From Paenibacillus sp. FSL K6-1330 (lineage in GTDB: Bacteria; Bacillota; Bacilli; Paenibacillales; Paenibacillaceae), in contig NZ_CP150269.1 of the NCBI RefSeq assembly GCF_037976825.1, positions 7,363,486 to 7,427,485 on the forward strand: a DNA stretch of 64,000 bases. Direction: 5' to 3'. Made by a program: the position numbers and the translations under genes. A model generated the notes under the pieces. The model was not told the DNA's origin and searched no databases. It saw nothing but the letters and a program-made list of their open reading frames with translations. This document shows, piece by piece, positions 9,023 through 17,930 of this stretch; position 1 is the stretch's first letter, and the number at the start of each line of letters is the position of its first letter.

Positions 9023-10303
9023 TTATTCGAGTGTGATAACTGACCCGTTCTGGAGCTCTAAGGCCCATACCGGCTTCAGCAGCAGCCCTTCTCCCGTCAG
9101 CACCGGTAAATAAGCAGGATCCAGACCCATAACCATATTTTTCTCCTCGATATAAGGCTTCAGCTTCGCTTCCAAGGCCTCGCCCCCTGTCAGCTTCACC
9201 ATCTGCTTCTTCAAGGCAGCAGACTCAAGATATAAGAGCGAGCGCTCATACGAGGTGACTGTTCCCTGCTGTAAATCCAATTCCATGACGCCATACTGAA
9301 AGCCTGGTGTATTCAGGATCGGGTATCCGCCATAGTACTGCTGGAATTTGACCAGCGTCCGATCCTCGGATTCACCCGCCTTAGCCAGCCTGTACGTGCC
9401 ATTCCAGCCCCCGTGCTGATTCACGAAATCGATGGCGGACAGCACGTCCTTGCCGGGGCTGCTCTCACCGGATGGCGGCGCAGCCGGATCGGTATAACTG
9501 ACCCATTTCTGCCCCTGATCTACCTGCAGGCTCCGTTTACTGTCCGTATAAATCTCGGACCCGTCTTTTTCCCGGATGTTGCGGGTGATACTAGGGTCAA
9601 AGAACAGACTTCGCTGCATCTGCTCTACCGTATATTCGCCAATCGGCAGTTCAATGCTGACCATATTCAGTTCCTTCTCCGGGGTATAATACCGGCCATT
9701 CACCATCTTATACGGTGTCCAGCTCAGCCCGAAGTCCACCAGTTGATCCACGTCCTGGACGGTCAAATCCGCCTGCGCAGCTTCATAAACGACATCGCCC
9801 TTCGTACTGAAAAACATCACATGAATCTTCGCTTCGCCTTCCACGCTGTACAGCCATATTTTATTGATGCTCTCCCCTTCAAACAGGGAATCCGGAACGA
9901 TCTGCATCACTCTCTGGAGCAGGGTAACCGGAATGCCGGAATCAAAGCTCAGCTCAATGCCCCGATTCTCGGAGCGAACCTTGGCCCAATCGATGTTACT
10001 GACCATCCGTCGCTGGAAATTATCAAAGGTTCGGCCTTTAAGCCGGTTATATACGAGATTGTAGAACGTATCATTCGGATAGAACACCGTATGTTGGTCT
10101 TCGCCCAGATGAATAATCATCTTGTCGGGAAAGAGCAGATTCTCAGCCTTTTCCTCCGGGCCCATTTCCTCGGTTCGGATATAGGCGTTCTTAGATTGCA
10201 CAACCGAATCACTGCCTGGAAAGCGGAAAATCAAAACGTAACTCTGCAGCAAACTGCCAACGACCAACACAACCAACAGAATGGTCTTTAATCGTTCCTT
10301 CAC
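9023..10303 (-). CDS. walH: WalH (YycH), membrane-anchored regulator of WalK
   Basis: 426 aa. One N-terminal membrane helix (about 5-25; LKTILLVVLVVGSLLQSYVL) then a long extracytoplasmic region with the YycH fold. It overlaps the end of walK by 4 bp. Acts with WalI on the sensor kinase. Length and order are the same as in other Bacillales. Confidence 0.92.
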   Translation of the reverse strand: MKERLKTILLVVLVVGSLLQSYVLIFRFPGSDSVVQSKNAYIRTEEMGPEEKAENLLFPDKMIIHLGEDQHTVFYPNDTFYNLVYNRLKGRTFDNFQRRMVSNIDWAKVRSENRGIELSFDSGIPVTLLQRVMQIVPDSLFEGESINKIWLYSVEGEAKIHVMFFSTKGDVVYEAAQADLTVQDVDQLVDFGLSWTPYKMVNGRYYTPEKELNMVSIELPIGEYTVEQMQRSLFFDPSITRNIREKDGSEIYTDSKRSLQVDQGQKWVSYTDPAAPPSGESSPGKDVLSAIDFVNQHGGWNGTYRLAKAGESEDRTLVKFQQYYGGYPILNTPGFQYGVMELDLQQGTVTSYERSLLYLESAALKKQMVKLTGGEALEAKLKPYIEEKNMVMGLDPAYLPVLTGEGLLLKPVWALELQNGSVITLE

Positions 10304-12129
10304 GTTAACGCCCTCCCCTCATAATCCAGGGGCAAGGTGAAGGTCACCGTGGTGCCTTTCTCCAGCTCGGAATGAAGCGTAATAAAACCTCCATGTGCCC
10401 TGACAATTTCCCGGGCAATGGATAGACCGAGCCCCGTTCCGCCTAAATTGCGAGTCCGGGCCTTATCTACCCGGTAGAAGCGCTCGAAGATCCGATCAAG
10501 ATCCTTCTTCGGAATGCCGATCCCGGTATCCTTTACCGATAAGGACAGCATGCCTTCCTCCGTAATGCTTGCATCCATGGTGATTGTGCCTCCGTCTGGC
10601 GTATATTTAAGAGCATTAGATATCAGGTTGTCGAGAACCTGATCAATGCCATCCCGGTCCAGCATAGCTGTCGATACGCCCGGTTTCACCTCAATAATGG
10701 TACGGATATGCTTTTGCTTCATTTGGAAAGAGAAACGGTCCTCTACGTCCTCCAGCATCTCCACAATGTCCGTTGGCTCCTTATGCAGCGCAGCCTCCTT
10801 GTAATCAAGCCGTGACAGATGCAGCAGGTCCGTTACCAGCCGGATCATCCGGCCGGTCTCATTCTGAATGACGCCGACAAATCGCGGCCCCATCTGTTTA
10901 TCCTCCAGCGCCCCATCCTCGAGCGCCTCGGTATAACTCTTGATGGTTGTCAGCGGCGTGCGCAGCTCATGGGATACATTCGCCACGAACTCCCGCCGGG
11001 ATGCTTCCAATTTTTCTTGCTCTGTAACGTCTTGCAGCACCGCAATCGTACCGGTGATGCCAATCTCCCGCCGGTGAATCGGAGTAAAGGTCACACGCAT
11101 CATGAACGGTTCGCTGCCCTCGTGCGGAACAATCTCCAGCAGTTTGGAATCATGACCTTCGCTGAGCGCCAGCGCCTCCGACTCGGACTCCTCAAGACCC
11201 AGTAGGGACACGATATCGTGTCCTGCCAGCTCTTCCCCCTCCACGCCCAGCATTTCTCCGGCGCGCCGGTTCATTAGAATGACGCGTCCCGCTTCATCGG
11301 TTGCGATAACACCGTCGCTCATATTGGTCAGAATCGAAGCAAGCTTCTCTTTCTCTTCTTCGTTCTGCGAGAGGGCTTCGCGCAGACGGCTGGTCATATA
11401 GTTGAACGCCTGGCTGAGCTGGCCGATCTCATCGCTGCCGAACACTGGCGTTTTCTCGGTAAACCGGCCATCCGCGACCGCCCGGGCATGCTTGGTCAGC
11501 TCCTTGATCGGATGGGTAATCGTATGTGACAGGATTACGCCAAGCACCGCCGTCAAACCAAGGGCCAAGAGAATGCCCGATATAAAAATATTGTTGATCC
11601 GCTGCATCGTGCTGTACAACTCGCTCATGCTGGCTACGATATAAATCGCACCGACGATTTTCTCGTTGTACATGACGGGCTTGGCCACCACTTTTTTGCG
11701 GATATTATCATCATCGATGATATACTCTTCATTATCCTGTATTCCCTGCAAGGCCCGGCTGACAACCGTCTGCGTGTTCTTGGTGTTCACATAATCAGCG
11801 TGGGAGGGCAGCGAAGTCGTCAGTACCCGCCCGGTGGGATCCAGCACCTGGATCTCGGCTCCGTTCAGATTGAACAAATTGTTCACCATGACACGCAGGC
11901 TCTCATACGGGTCCTCCTCCGTATCATTCTCGCCACCAAGAGTTTTGGCTGCCAGAACCGACATCAGCTCTGCGCGCTCCTGCAAATCCTTCGTGAAGTT
12001 GCTGGTCAGCGAGTTCTTCATCGCACTAACAAAATACACCCCGATCAGCTGCATCGCGATCAGAATGAGAAGGACATAGATGATAATGACCTTCGCCTGA
12101 ATGGTGCGGAAGAAGGACAACCACTTCAT
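10300..12129 (-). CDS. walK: WalK, essential cell-wall sensor histidine kinase
   Basis: 609 aa. Order of parts: TM1 (12-35), extracytoplasmic Cache-like loop (36-180), TM2 (181-203), HAMP (about 203-256), PAS (about 262-370), HisKA with the phospho-acceptor in FVANVSHELRTPL (His387), and HATPase with N, G1 (DTGIGIP) and G2 (GGTGLGLSI) boxes. It phosphorylates WalR in response to wall metabolism. The stop and the walR stop/start region overlap by one base (TAATG). Confidence 0.96.
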   Translation of the reverse strand: MKWLSFFRTIQAKVIIIYVLLILIAMQLIGVYFVSAMKNSLTSNFTKDLQERAELMSVLAAKTLGGENDTEEDPYESLRVMVNNLFNLNGAEIQVLDPTGRVLTTSLPSHADYVNTKNTQTVVSRALQGIQDNEEYIIDDDNIRKKVVAKPVMYNEKIVGAIYIVASMSELYSTMQRINNIFISGILLALGLTAVLGVILSHTITHPIKELTKHARAVADGRFTEKTPVFGSDEIGQLSQAFNYMTSRLREALSQNEEEKEKLASILTNMSDGVIATDEAGRVILMNRRAGEMLGVEGEELAGHDIVSLLGLEESESEALALSEGHDSKLLEIVPHEGSEPFMMRVTFTPIHRREIGITGTIAVLQDVTEQEKLEASRREFVANVSHELRTPLTTIKSYTEALEDGALEDKQMGPRFVGVIQNETGRMIRLVTDLLHLSRLDYKEAALHKEPTDIVEMLEDVEDRFSFQMKQKHIRTIIEVKPGVSTAMLDRDGIDQVLDNLISNALKYTPDGGTITMDASITEEGMLSLSVKDTGIGIPKKDLDRIFERFYRVDKARTRNLGGTGLGLSIAREIVRAHGGFITLHSELEKGTTVTFTLPLDYEGRALT

Positions 12130-12860
12130 TACAGGCCTCCGTTTTTAGCGCTGCGCATCAGGTAGCCTAGTCCGCGCCGAGTCAGGATATATTCCGGCTT
12201 GCTCGGATTCTCTTCAATCTTCTCGCGAAGTCGGCGAATGGTAACATCCACAGTCCGCACATCGCCAAAGTATTCAAAACCCCATACCGCCTGCAGCAAA
12301 TGTTCACGAGTCATCACTTTGCCGGCATTACGGGCCAAATAATACACCAATTCATATTCGCGGTGCGTCAGATCAAGCGCATCCCCGCTTTTGTAAACCA
12401 TGTACATATCGGTATCAATAAACAGCTCAAACAGCCGCAGGCCTTGTCCGCCTACACTTGTGCCGCCTGAGTTATCCGCTGAGTTGTCCGGCTTCTGCTG
12501 ACGGCGTAGATGCGCCTTCACGCGTGCCAGTATTTCTCTGGTGCTGAACGGCTTCGTCACGTAATCATCCGCGCCAAGCTCAAGTCCAAGCACCTTGTCG
12601 ATCTCCCCGTCCTTCGCCGTCAGCATGATAATCGGGATCTGCAGGTTCGCGGCACGTACCTCGCGGCACACATCCATTCCGTCTTTTCCGGGCAGCATCA
12701 AATCAAGCAGCATTAAATCCGGCCGCTTCGTGAGTGCAATCTCTACCGCGCTAATGCCATCAAAAGCGCAGATGACCTCATAGCCCTCTTTTTCCAAGTT
12801 AAACTTTAAAATATCGGCGATGGGTTGTTCGTCATCCACCACCAGAATGGTTCCCTGCAT
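12129..12860 (-). CDS. walR: WalR, OmpR-family response regulator
   Basis: 243 aa. I place the start at ATG 12860, not at GTG 12872: GAGGTGA lies 8 nt before the ATG and overlaps the GTG, and [18 protein letters not shown] then aligns end to end with other WalR proteins. Phospho-acceptor Asp53 ([11 protein letters not shown]), Lys in VTKPF, and a winged-helix DNA-binding domain ending [13 protein letters not shown]. It binds direct repeats TGTWAH-N5-TGTWAH; one such site lies at 16165-16181 ahead of the M23 gene. Confidence 0.96.
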   Translation of the reverse strand: MQGTILVVDDEQPIADILKFNLEKEGYEVICAFDGISAVEIALTKRPDLMLLDLMLPGKDGMDVCREVRAANLQIPIIMLTAKDGEIDKVLGLELGADDYVTKPFSTREILARVKAHLRRQQKPDNSADNSGGTSVGGQGLRLFELFIDTDMYMVYKSGDALDLTHREYELVYYLARNAGKVMTREHLLQAVWGFEYFGDVRTVDVTIRRLREKIEENPSKPEYILTRRGLGYLMRSAKNGGL

Positions 12861-12884
12861 TGTCCTGTTCACCTCATACCTTCA

Positions 12885-13077
12885 CTTAAAGTGGATGTTC
12901 AAAAAAGCCCCCTTTGATCACGATGCAGCACCAGTAGCCCACTCGACATCGAATCTTGAATTCAGCCGGGCTTTCCGGTGCTCACGTACCCAAAACGTAC
13001 GCTCCGCTCCTAATCCCTAGCTTCATCCAACCTTCTCGGTGCTGAAAGTTTGACTTTTTGAACTCACCACTTAAACG
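12885..13077. mobile_element. MITE-like element just upstream of walR
   Basis: Imperfect terminal inverted repeats: left TTAAAGTGGATGTTCAAAAA (about 12886-12905), right end reads inward TTTAAGTGGTGAGTTCAAAA. About 190 bp, no coding capacity, internal short palindrome ACGTAC..GTACG. It begins 25 bp upstream of walR's start codon, inside its promoter or leader. Confidence 0.5.
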
Positions 13078-13385
13078 GTCTTCCTCCCATTTTACCACAC
13101 CTGCCGCCGCTACACACCCACAGCTCCTCACAGCTCACCTGATTCAGGGGGCGGCTAATTTAATGATAATCTCGAATGAATAACAGATTAAGAGAGCGGA
13201 CTCCCTTCGCTTTATGAGTGCGCGGATTAAAATGATGAAGATCGTGCTCTTGTAAAACCGTCTCGATAGTTGAAATTCATAACTTTTCTGGATTATGATG
13301 GAATCATGCTTTAAGGGAGTTTCATCCGTTTTATTTAAGTTAAAAATGAGAGCTCAATCTATAAATACAGGGAGGGGTTATTTGG

Positions 13386-13682
13386 ATGGAAAGTACAAAT
13401 ATAGTTACTCATTTTAGACCCATATATATTCTGTTTATCCTCATTCTGATCATCTCATTGTTCATCATGATTTTTCGGAATCGCCATAAAATAATCAATG
13501 GCTTTACAATCGCAATAATTACCCTTATTAGTTTGGCAGTATCGGCTCATCTGACCTATCAAATAGGTTACCTTGCAGATGAATTAGGAACCAGCGGCGA
13601 CGCTGTTTCCTTTATGATGTTTATTGCAGTGGTGATACTATCGTTGGTTAATCTCCTAGTCTACGCCTACAAAAGAGAATAA
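13386..13682 (+). CDS. Small membrane protein of unknown function
   Basis: 98 aa with three predicted membrane helices (about 12-30, 37-62 with a charged break, 74-94), a basic loop FRNRHK and a basic tail AYKRE. SD GGGAGGGG stands 9 nt before ATG 13386, which is the main reason to accept it. No family recognised. It points away from walR and towards the tandem repeats. No partner gene in reach. Confidence 0.6.
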   Translation: MESTNIVTHFRPIYILFILILIISLFIMIFRNRHKIINGFTIAIITLISLAVSAHLTYQIGYLADELGTSGDAVSFMMFIAVVILSLVNLLVYAYKRE

Positions 13683-13723
13683 TTCTTATCGAGGGACACC
13701 ACTTGCGCCCCCACTGCAGACAC

Positions 13724-14341
13724 TTTCCCGTTCTGTCCCCACTCACACCGCCTCCCTACGGCCGCTCGATTTAGGGAGCGGCCACCAGCTTCGCAGCCTG
13801 GCGGAATACGGGGATGGATTCGACAGATAAGGGAAAATATCTTGGAAGACGCCTTTGGGAGTCCTTTGTCCCCTCATAAAATTCAATTCAGACAAAGGGC
13901 GGACAACAGCGGCCGGAAAGACATTTCCCGTTCTGTCCCACCCACACCGCCTCCCTACGACCGCCCCGATTCAGGGGGCGGCCACCGCTTCGCAGCCTGG
14001 CCGAAATACGGGGATGGATTCGACAGATAAGGGAAAATATCTTGGAAGACGCCTTTGGGAGTCCTTTGTCCCCTCATAAAATTCAATTCAGACAAAGGGC
14101 GGACAACAGCGGCTGGAAAGATATTTCCCGTTCTACCCCACCCACACCGCCTCCCTACGGCCGCCCCGATTCAGGGAGCGGCCACCAGCTTCGCAGCTTA
14201 GCAGGAAGGCACGGGGATGGATTCGACAGATAAGGGAAAATATCTTGGAAGACGCCTTTGGGAGTCCTTTGTCCCCTCATAAAATTCAATTCAGACAAAG
14301 GGCGGACAACAGCGGCTGGAAAGATATTTCCCGTTCTACCC
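13724..14341. repeat. Three tandem ~200-bp direct repeats plus a partial fourth
   Basis: Units begin at TTTCCCGTTCT: 13724, 13924, 14124, with a fourth start at 14327 (periods 200, 200, 203). The core GGGATGGATTCGACAGATAA through the next unit start is nearly identical in all three. Each unit has nested inverted repeats: GGGAAAATATCTT with AAGATATTTCCC, CCTTTGTC with GACAAAGG, and a GC-rich GGCCGC hairpin. The short open frames inside are periodic by-products. Confidence 0.9.
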
Positions 14342-14370
14342 CACATCCCCACTCCGACTGGCAAGACGCA

Positions 14371-14404
14371 AAGATGGCCGCCCCCGTTAAGGAGCGGCCA
14401 TCTT
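14371..14404 (-). terminator. Strong GC-rich hairpin after the M23 gene
   Basis: AAGATGGCCGC (14371-14381) pairs with GCGGCCATCTT (14394-14404). It lies 66 nt past the M23 stop; the U-tract is short, so termination is likely but not certain. Its loop side resembles the hairpin inside the tandem repeats. Confidence 0.55.
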
Positions 14405-14469
14405 CACTATTATGATATATGAACCAATAATGGCTTATGTCGCATTGGTTTACCTAGTATAACACAGAA

Positions 14470-16038
14470 CTACAGATAATTCATCGGATTTTGGGCAACT
14501 CCATTTTTTTGCACTTCGAAATGGAGATGAGTTCCAGTAGAACGGCCCGTATTGCCCATGACGCCCAGCTTGGTGCCTTGTCCAACGGATTGTCCGCTGC
14601 TCACGGAAATCCTGCTCATATGCCCATATAGGGTGCGGTATCCATTGCCATGATCGACAATGACGACATTGCCGTAACCGCTCTGCTGACCAGCGAAGAC
14701 CACGGTTCCCGAGGCGGCTGCCATAATCGTGCTTCCGCCAACCATATCGACACCCTCATGGCTTCTTCCCCAGCGATGACCGTAGGGGCTCGTAATACGC
14801 GCGCTGCTGACCGGCCATGCGAACATGCTGCCGTCGGATTTCTGGGTCACCGTTACTGCTTTTTTCTTAGGCGCCACCTTGGTGCCTTTGTACACAACTT
14901 CCGGCAGCGATTCCTGAACCACCTGTTGACCCGTCCATTGCTTGGAGATAACCTTCCCGTTCTCTTTGGTCACGATGTAATCCACGGTTTTGACGCCATC
15001 CCGCCCGGGACGGACGACCTTTCGTTTCCCAAGTGGAAGCTCACTGCTCTTGCGGACAATCGTTTCCGGTTTGCTTGGCTGCTTCAACGACACCGTCTCC
15101 ACCGTTCTTACCGTCAGCGGCGCTTCCGGCTTCGTCACCTGCAGCTCGGCCCCGATCTGAACATATTTCTCCTCCAGTCCGGGATTCAGCGCCATGACGT
15201 CCGCAGACTTCATACCGAAATGCTGTGCAATTGAGGAGATCGTATCCCCCTCTTTCACCGTGTACACCACCGGCTTGTCCTTCGTGCCGGTCAGCACCTT
15301 GACCGCTTCTTCCACGTCCAGCACCTTGTTCGGATCAGCCTTCGTGTTGGCCAGCGAGATTTTTTCTTTAATGTCAACCGATTGGAGCCCGCTTCCGTCA
15401 CCACTCTTCTTGCCCGATGCCGATGCGGACGTCTTCGTGAAAGCGACCTTCTGCGTCTTCTCTTTCTGGGCAGCCGCCGGCGCGAACTTCAGCTTGGCTG
15501 CTTCGACGGCAGCTTTGGCCGTCTGCTGATCCTTCACGATCGCCACGGTCTTGCCGTTCACCTTCAGCTCCACGCCGCGGGCATATGCCTTCAGGATGTT
15601 ATCCAGCTTATGGAGTGTCTCCTCGCTGTTCACCTCTGGTTTATAAGAACGGTCGGCTTTGGTTGTAATGCCGTTGGTATTGAGCACCATAAGTACATCT
15701 GGGTACTCTTCCTGATATTCCTTCTGCTTCTCTTTAATCAGCTGGTTAAGCTGGGCATCATCTTGAATGGTACCGATTGCTTTTCCATCTACATACACAT
15801 GATAGAACGGAACCGTATTCGCGTTCACATACGCTTTTCCGCCCGTATATATCGATCCTGCTATGAGCATTGCCCCTGCCGAAATCCAAATCCACCTGCG
15901 CGGTGAGGTCCATCCCCGTTTTTGTGGATTTGACGGCTCCGAGGGCTCACGATTCGAGTTGTTGTTGTGGGCAGAATGATCGGCTGCTTGCTTACGCAAG
16001 AGGCTGTCTATCCACCGTTTCCCCTTAGAACCTTTCAT
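14470..16038 (-). CDS. Membrane-anchored LysM-G5-M23 family peptidoglycan endopeptidase
   Basis: 522 aa from ATG 16038 (SD AAAGGAGAGAGA; a longer frame upstream has none). Order: basic cytoplasmic head, TM helix (about 50-70), coil region, LysM (VVYTVKEGDTISSIAQHF, about 262-310), G5 domain (about 318-395), Ser/Lys linker and C-terminal M23 domain with HEGVDMVGG, and HLHFEV. The Zn ligands of M23 (H..D in the first motif and HxH in HLH) are present, so it should cut peptide cross-links in the wall. A perfect WalR box lies about 130 bp upstream, which fits a WalR-controlled wall hydrolase next to the wal operon. Confidence 0.93.
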   Translation of the reverse strand: MKGSKGKRWIDSLLRKQAADHSAHNNNSNREPSEPSNPQKRGWTSPRRWIWISAGAMLIAGSIYTGGKAYVNANTVPFYHVYVDGKAIGTIQDDAQLNQLIKEKQKEYQEEYPDVLMVLNTNGITTKADRSYKPEVNSEETLHKLDNILKAYARGVELKVNGKTVAIVKDQQTAKAAVEAAKLKFAPAAAQKEKTQKVAFTKTSASASGKKSGDGSGLQSVDIKEKISLANTKADPNKVLDVEEAVKVLTGTKDKPVVYTVKEGDTISSIAQHFGMKSADVMALNPGLEEKYVQIGAELQVTKPEAPLTVRTVETVSLKQPSKPETIVRKSSELPLGKRKVVRPGRDGVKTVDYIVTKENGKVISKQWTGQQVVQESLPEVVYKGTKVAPKKKAVTVTQKSDGSMFAWPVSSARITSPYGHRWGRSHEGVDMVGGSTIMAAASGTVVFAGQQSGYGNVVIVDHGNGYRTLYGHMSRISVSSGQSVGQGTKLGVMGNTGRSTGTHLHFEVQKNGVAQNPMNYL

Positions 16039-16164
16039 GTCTCTCTCCTTTAAGCCTTGTTCATATGTAAGAATCCATTCATCTGAACATGCTGACTTAG
16101 CATTGAATGTGACACAACCTGTCAAAAGGTATCAAAATTTTAACCTTTTCGATCTTCGTATACT

Positions 16165-16181
16165 TTAACATAGCCTTTACA
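16165..16181 (-). promoter_or_regulatory. WalR binding box upstream of the M23 endopeptidase
   Basis: Minus strand reads TGTAAA-GGCTA-TGTTAA, an exact match to TGTWAH-N5-TGTWAH. It lies 127 nt before ATG 16038, with a TATACG element just downstream. Confidence 0.75.
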
Positions 16182-16206
16182 ATCATTTCAAGTTTACGAA
16201 AACAGC

Positions 16207-16234
16207 GAAAAACCCGCGCCCAGCGCGGGTTTCC
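16207..16234 (-). terminator. Terminator of the 16311-16997 gene
   Basis: AAACCCGCGC / GCGCGGGTTT with a 3-nt loop, followed by U-rich sequence on the minus strand; the A-run on the other side may allow bidirectional use. Confidence 0.85.
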
Positions 16235-16310
16235 TCATTTTTCCTAATATATATCCTTAGCAAGTCAGTGACAAAACAGTGACAGAACAGGCCTGAACGC
16301 CGTCATACCG

Positions 16311-16997
16311 TTATTCTTTGAGCATGGTAATCAGTTTATCGAATTCCTCTGCATTCAAATATTTGGATATGCCCTGTTCGATGTCCGCAAGTTCCGCTGC
16401 GGTCAGACCATCCTCCATCGCCTCGGAGATCTTCTGCATTTCCGATTGAGGCAGCTTATTCATCAGCATGGTAAAAATCTCTTCCTTCTCCTCTGTTGGC
16501 AGACTGTCCTTCCGATCCACAATTTCCCCCGGTGTCATTACAATCTCCTGATCTTCCAGCGAGGAATCATCAGGCTGCTCTGTCGTGTTCGTGCCCATCA
16601 CTGGCAAAGAATTATCCGGTGCCTCTTCATCTGCTGGCGGCTCACCCGTCGTCCCCGATGGGTCCGAACTGGTCTCCTCGTCCTCTTTTGCCTCACCTTT
16701 CGTCTCTGATCCGGCTCCTGATGCCGGTTCGTTGGACTCGGTACCTTTATCTTCTGCCGATTCGTTATCCTTCACGGCGTTGACGCTGCCAACATCCGAC
16801 TTTGTGCCGGAGCCCATGCCCAGCATCGACTTCATAATACCTCCAACCCCCATCGACTCTGTCTCCAGCTGAATATTAAAGCTGGATAACACCGATTGAA
16901 TATAGGCATTGACCACGATGCCTGTTGTCACAATTGTGAGCGTGCTCACCAGGATGGCGGTCAGGCTGACTTTCAGCAGCCATTTCATCCACTTCAT
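16311..16997 (-). CDS. Membrane-anchored acidic protein of unknown function
   Basis: 228 aa from ATG 16997 (SD AAGGAGGAG; upstream codons lack an SD). One membrane helix (about 6-30), a short Gly/Met region, a long Glu/Ser/Pro/Gly-rich disordered stretch (about 60-165), then a helical C-terminal domain (about 170-228; KLPQSEMQKISEAMEDGLTA). No catalytic motif. It precedes the M23 endopeptidase with its own terminator, so the two are not clearly one operon. The C-terminal helices look like a protein-binding module. Function unknown. Confidence 0.75.
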   Translation of the reverse strand: MKWMKWLLKVSLTAILVSTLTIVTTGIVVNAYIQSVLSSFNIQLETESMGVGGIMKSMLGMGSGTKSDVGSVNAVKDNESAEDKGTESNEPASGAGSETKGEAKEDEETSSDPSGTTGEPPADEEAPDNSLPVMGTNTTEQPDDSSLEDQEIVMTPGEIVDRKDSLPTEEKEEIFTMLMNKLPQSEMQKISEAMEDGLTAAELADIEQGISKYLNAEEFDKLITMLKE

Positions 16998-17252
16998 CCG
17001 TACTCCTCCTTCGCTCATGCATGCTCTGAAATGACATGACAATGATTGCTTTCTTTTTCCAGTATTGACGGCTCGGTATCGCTTCAATCCCATATCATCC
17101 ATTTTTTCTACTTCCATTTGATATATTTCATGATTCAGGTGATTTTAGGCCACACTACTTCCGTGCTATGAAGGCTGCAATCGACCGCACAGGGGTATTT
17201 ATGATACATATATAGTCATCGGAACTACACATGAAGGAGGTTCATTCTAGTA

Positions 17253-17930
17253 ATGATTCATATATTAATCGCGGATGACGACGCGCATATTCGGGAACTG
17301 CTGCAATATCATCTTCAATCCGAAGGGTACACGGTCTTTACTGCTGCTGATGGGGAGGAAGCTTCTGCTTGCTTAGCGGAGGAACAGGTTCACCTGGCTG
17401 TTGTGGATGTCATGATGCCGAACAAGGACGGTTATCAGCTCTGCGAAGAAATTCGGCGTTATTATGATTTTCCCGTTATTCTGCTGACGGCCAAGGATCA
17501 GCTCGTGGATAAGGAGAAAGGCTTTGCTGTTGGAACGGATGACTACTTAACCAAACCATTTGAACCAAGGGAGCTGCTGTTTCGAATCAAGGCGCTTTTG
17601 CGGCGGTATCAGATGGTCAGCGCGGATAAGATCCATCTGAACGAAACCATCATCGACCGCAAAAGCTATGAAGTCCAGGGGCACGGGAAGGTACTGATGC
17701 TGCCGATGAAGGAATTTGAACTTCTCTCCCAGCTTGCGAGCTACCCGGACCGGACGTTCTCGCGCGAGGAATTGATTCAGCTCATCTGGGGAACGGATTT
17801 TGACGGAGATGACCGGACCGTTGACGTCCATATCAAACGGCTGCGGGAACGCTTCGCGGACCGAAGCGGAGATTTCCAAATACGGACCATTCGGGGTGTG
17901 GGGTATAAATTGGAGGCGATGCCGCAGTGA
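17253..17930 (+). CDS. hssR: HssR-like haem-responsive response regulator
   Basis: 225 aa, OmpR/PhoB type. Phospho-acceptor Asp52 (AVVDVMMPNKDG); LTAKDQLVDKEKGFAVGTDDY and the C-terminal DERTVDVHIKRLR-type helix resemble staphylococcal HssR closely (recalled, not aligned by software). SD AAGGAGG lies 12 nt upstream, a long gap. Its stop overlaps the kinase start by 4 bp. It should bind a direct repeat upstream of hrtB, which is visible at 19326-19345, and switch on haem efflux. Confidence 0.88.
   Translation: MIHILIADDDAHIRELLQYHLQSEGYTVFTAADGEEASACLAEEQVHLAVVDVMMPNKDGYQLCEEIRRYYDFPVILLTAKDQLVDKEKGFAVGTDDYLTKPFEPRELLFRIKALLRRYQMVSADKIHLNETIIDRKSYEVQGHGKVLMLPMKEFELLSQLASYPDRTFSREELIQLIWGTDFDGDDRTVDVHIKRLRERFADRSGDFQIRTIRGVGYKLEAMPQ

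Noticed and set aside
12129..12872. GTG 12872 as the walR start
   Set aside because: It overlaps the SD for ATG 12860, and the shorter protein aligns with the family.
13724..14341. CRISPR array
   Set aside because: Units are about 200 bp, contiguous, with no spacers and no cas genes.
13842..14364. Short proline-rich open frames in the tandem repeats
   Set aside because: They recur with the repeat period and have no SD; by-products of repeated DNA.
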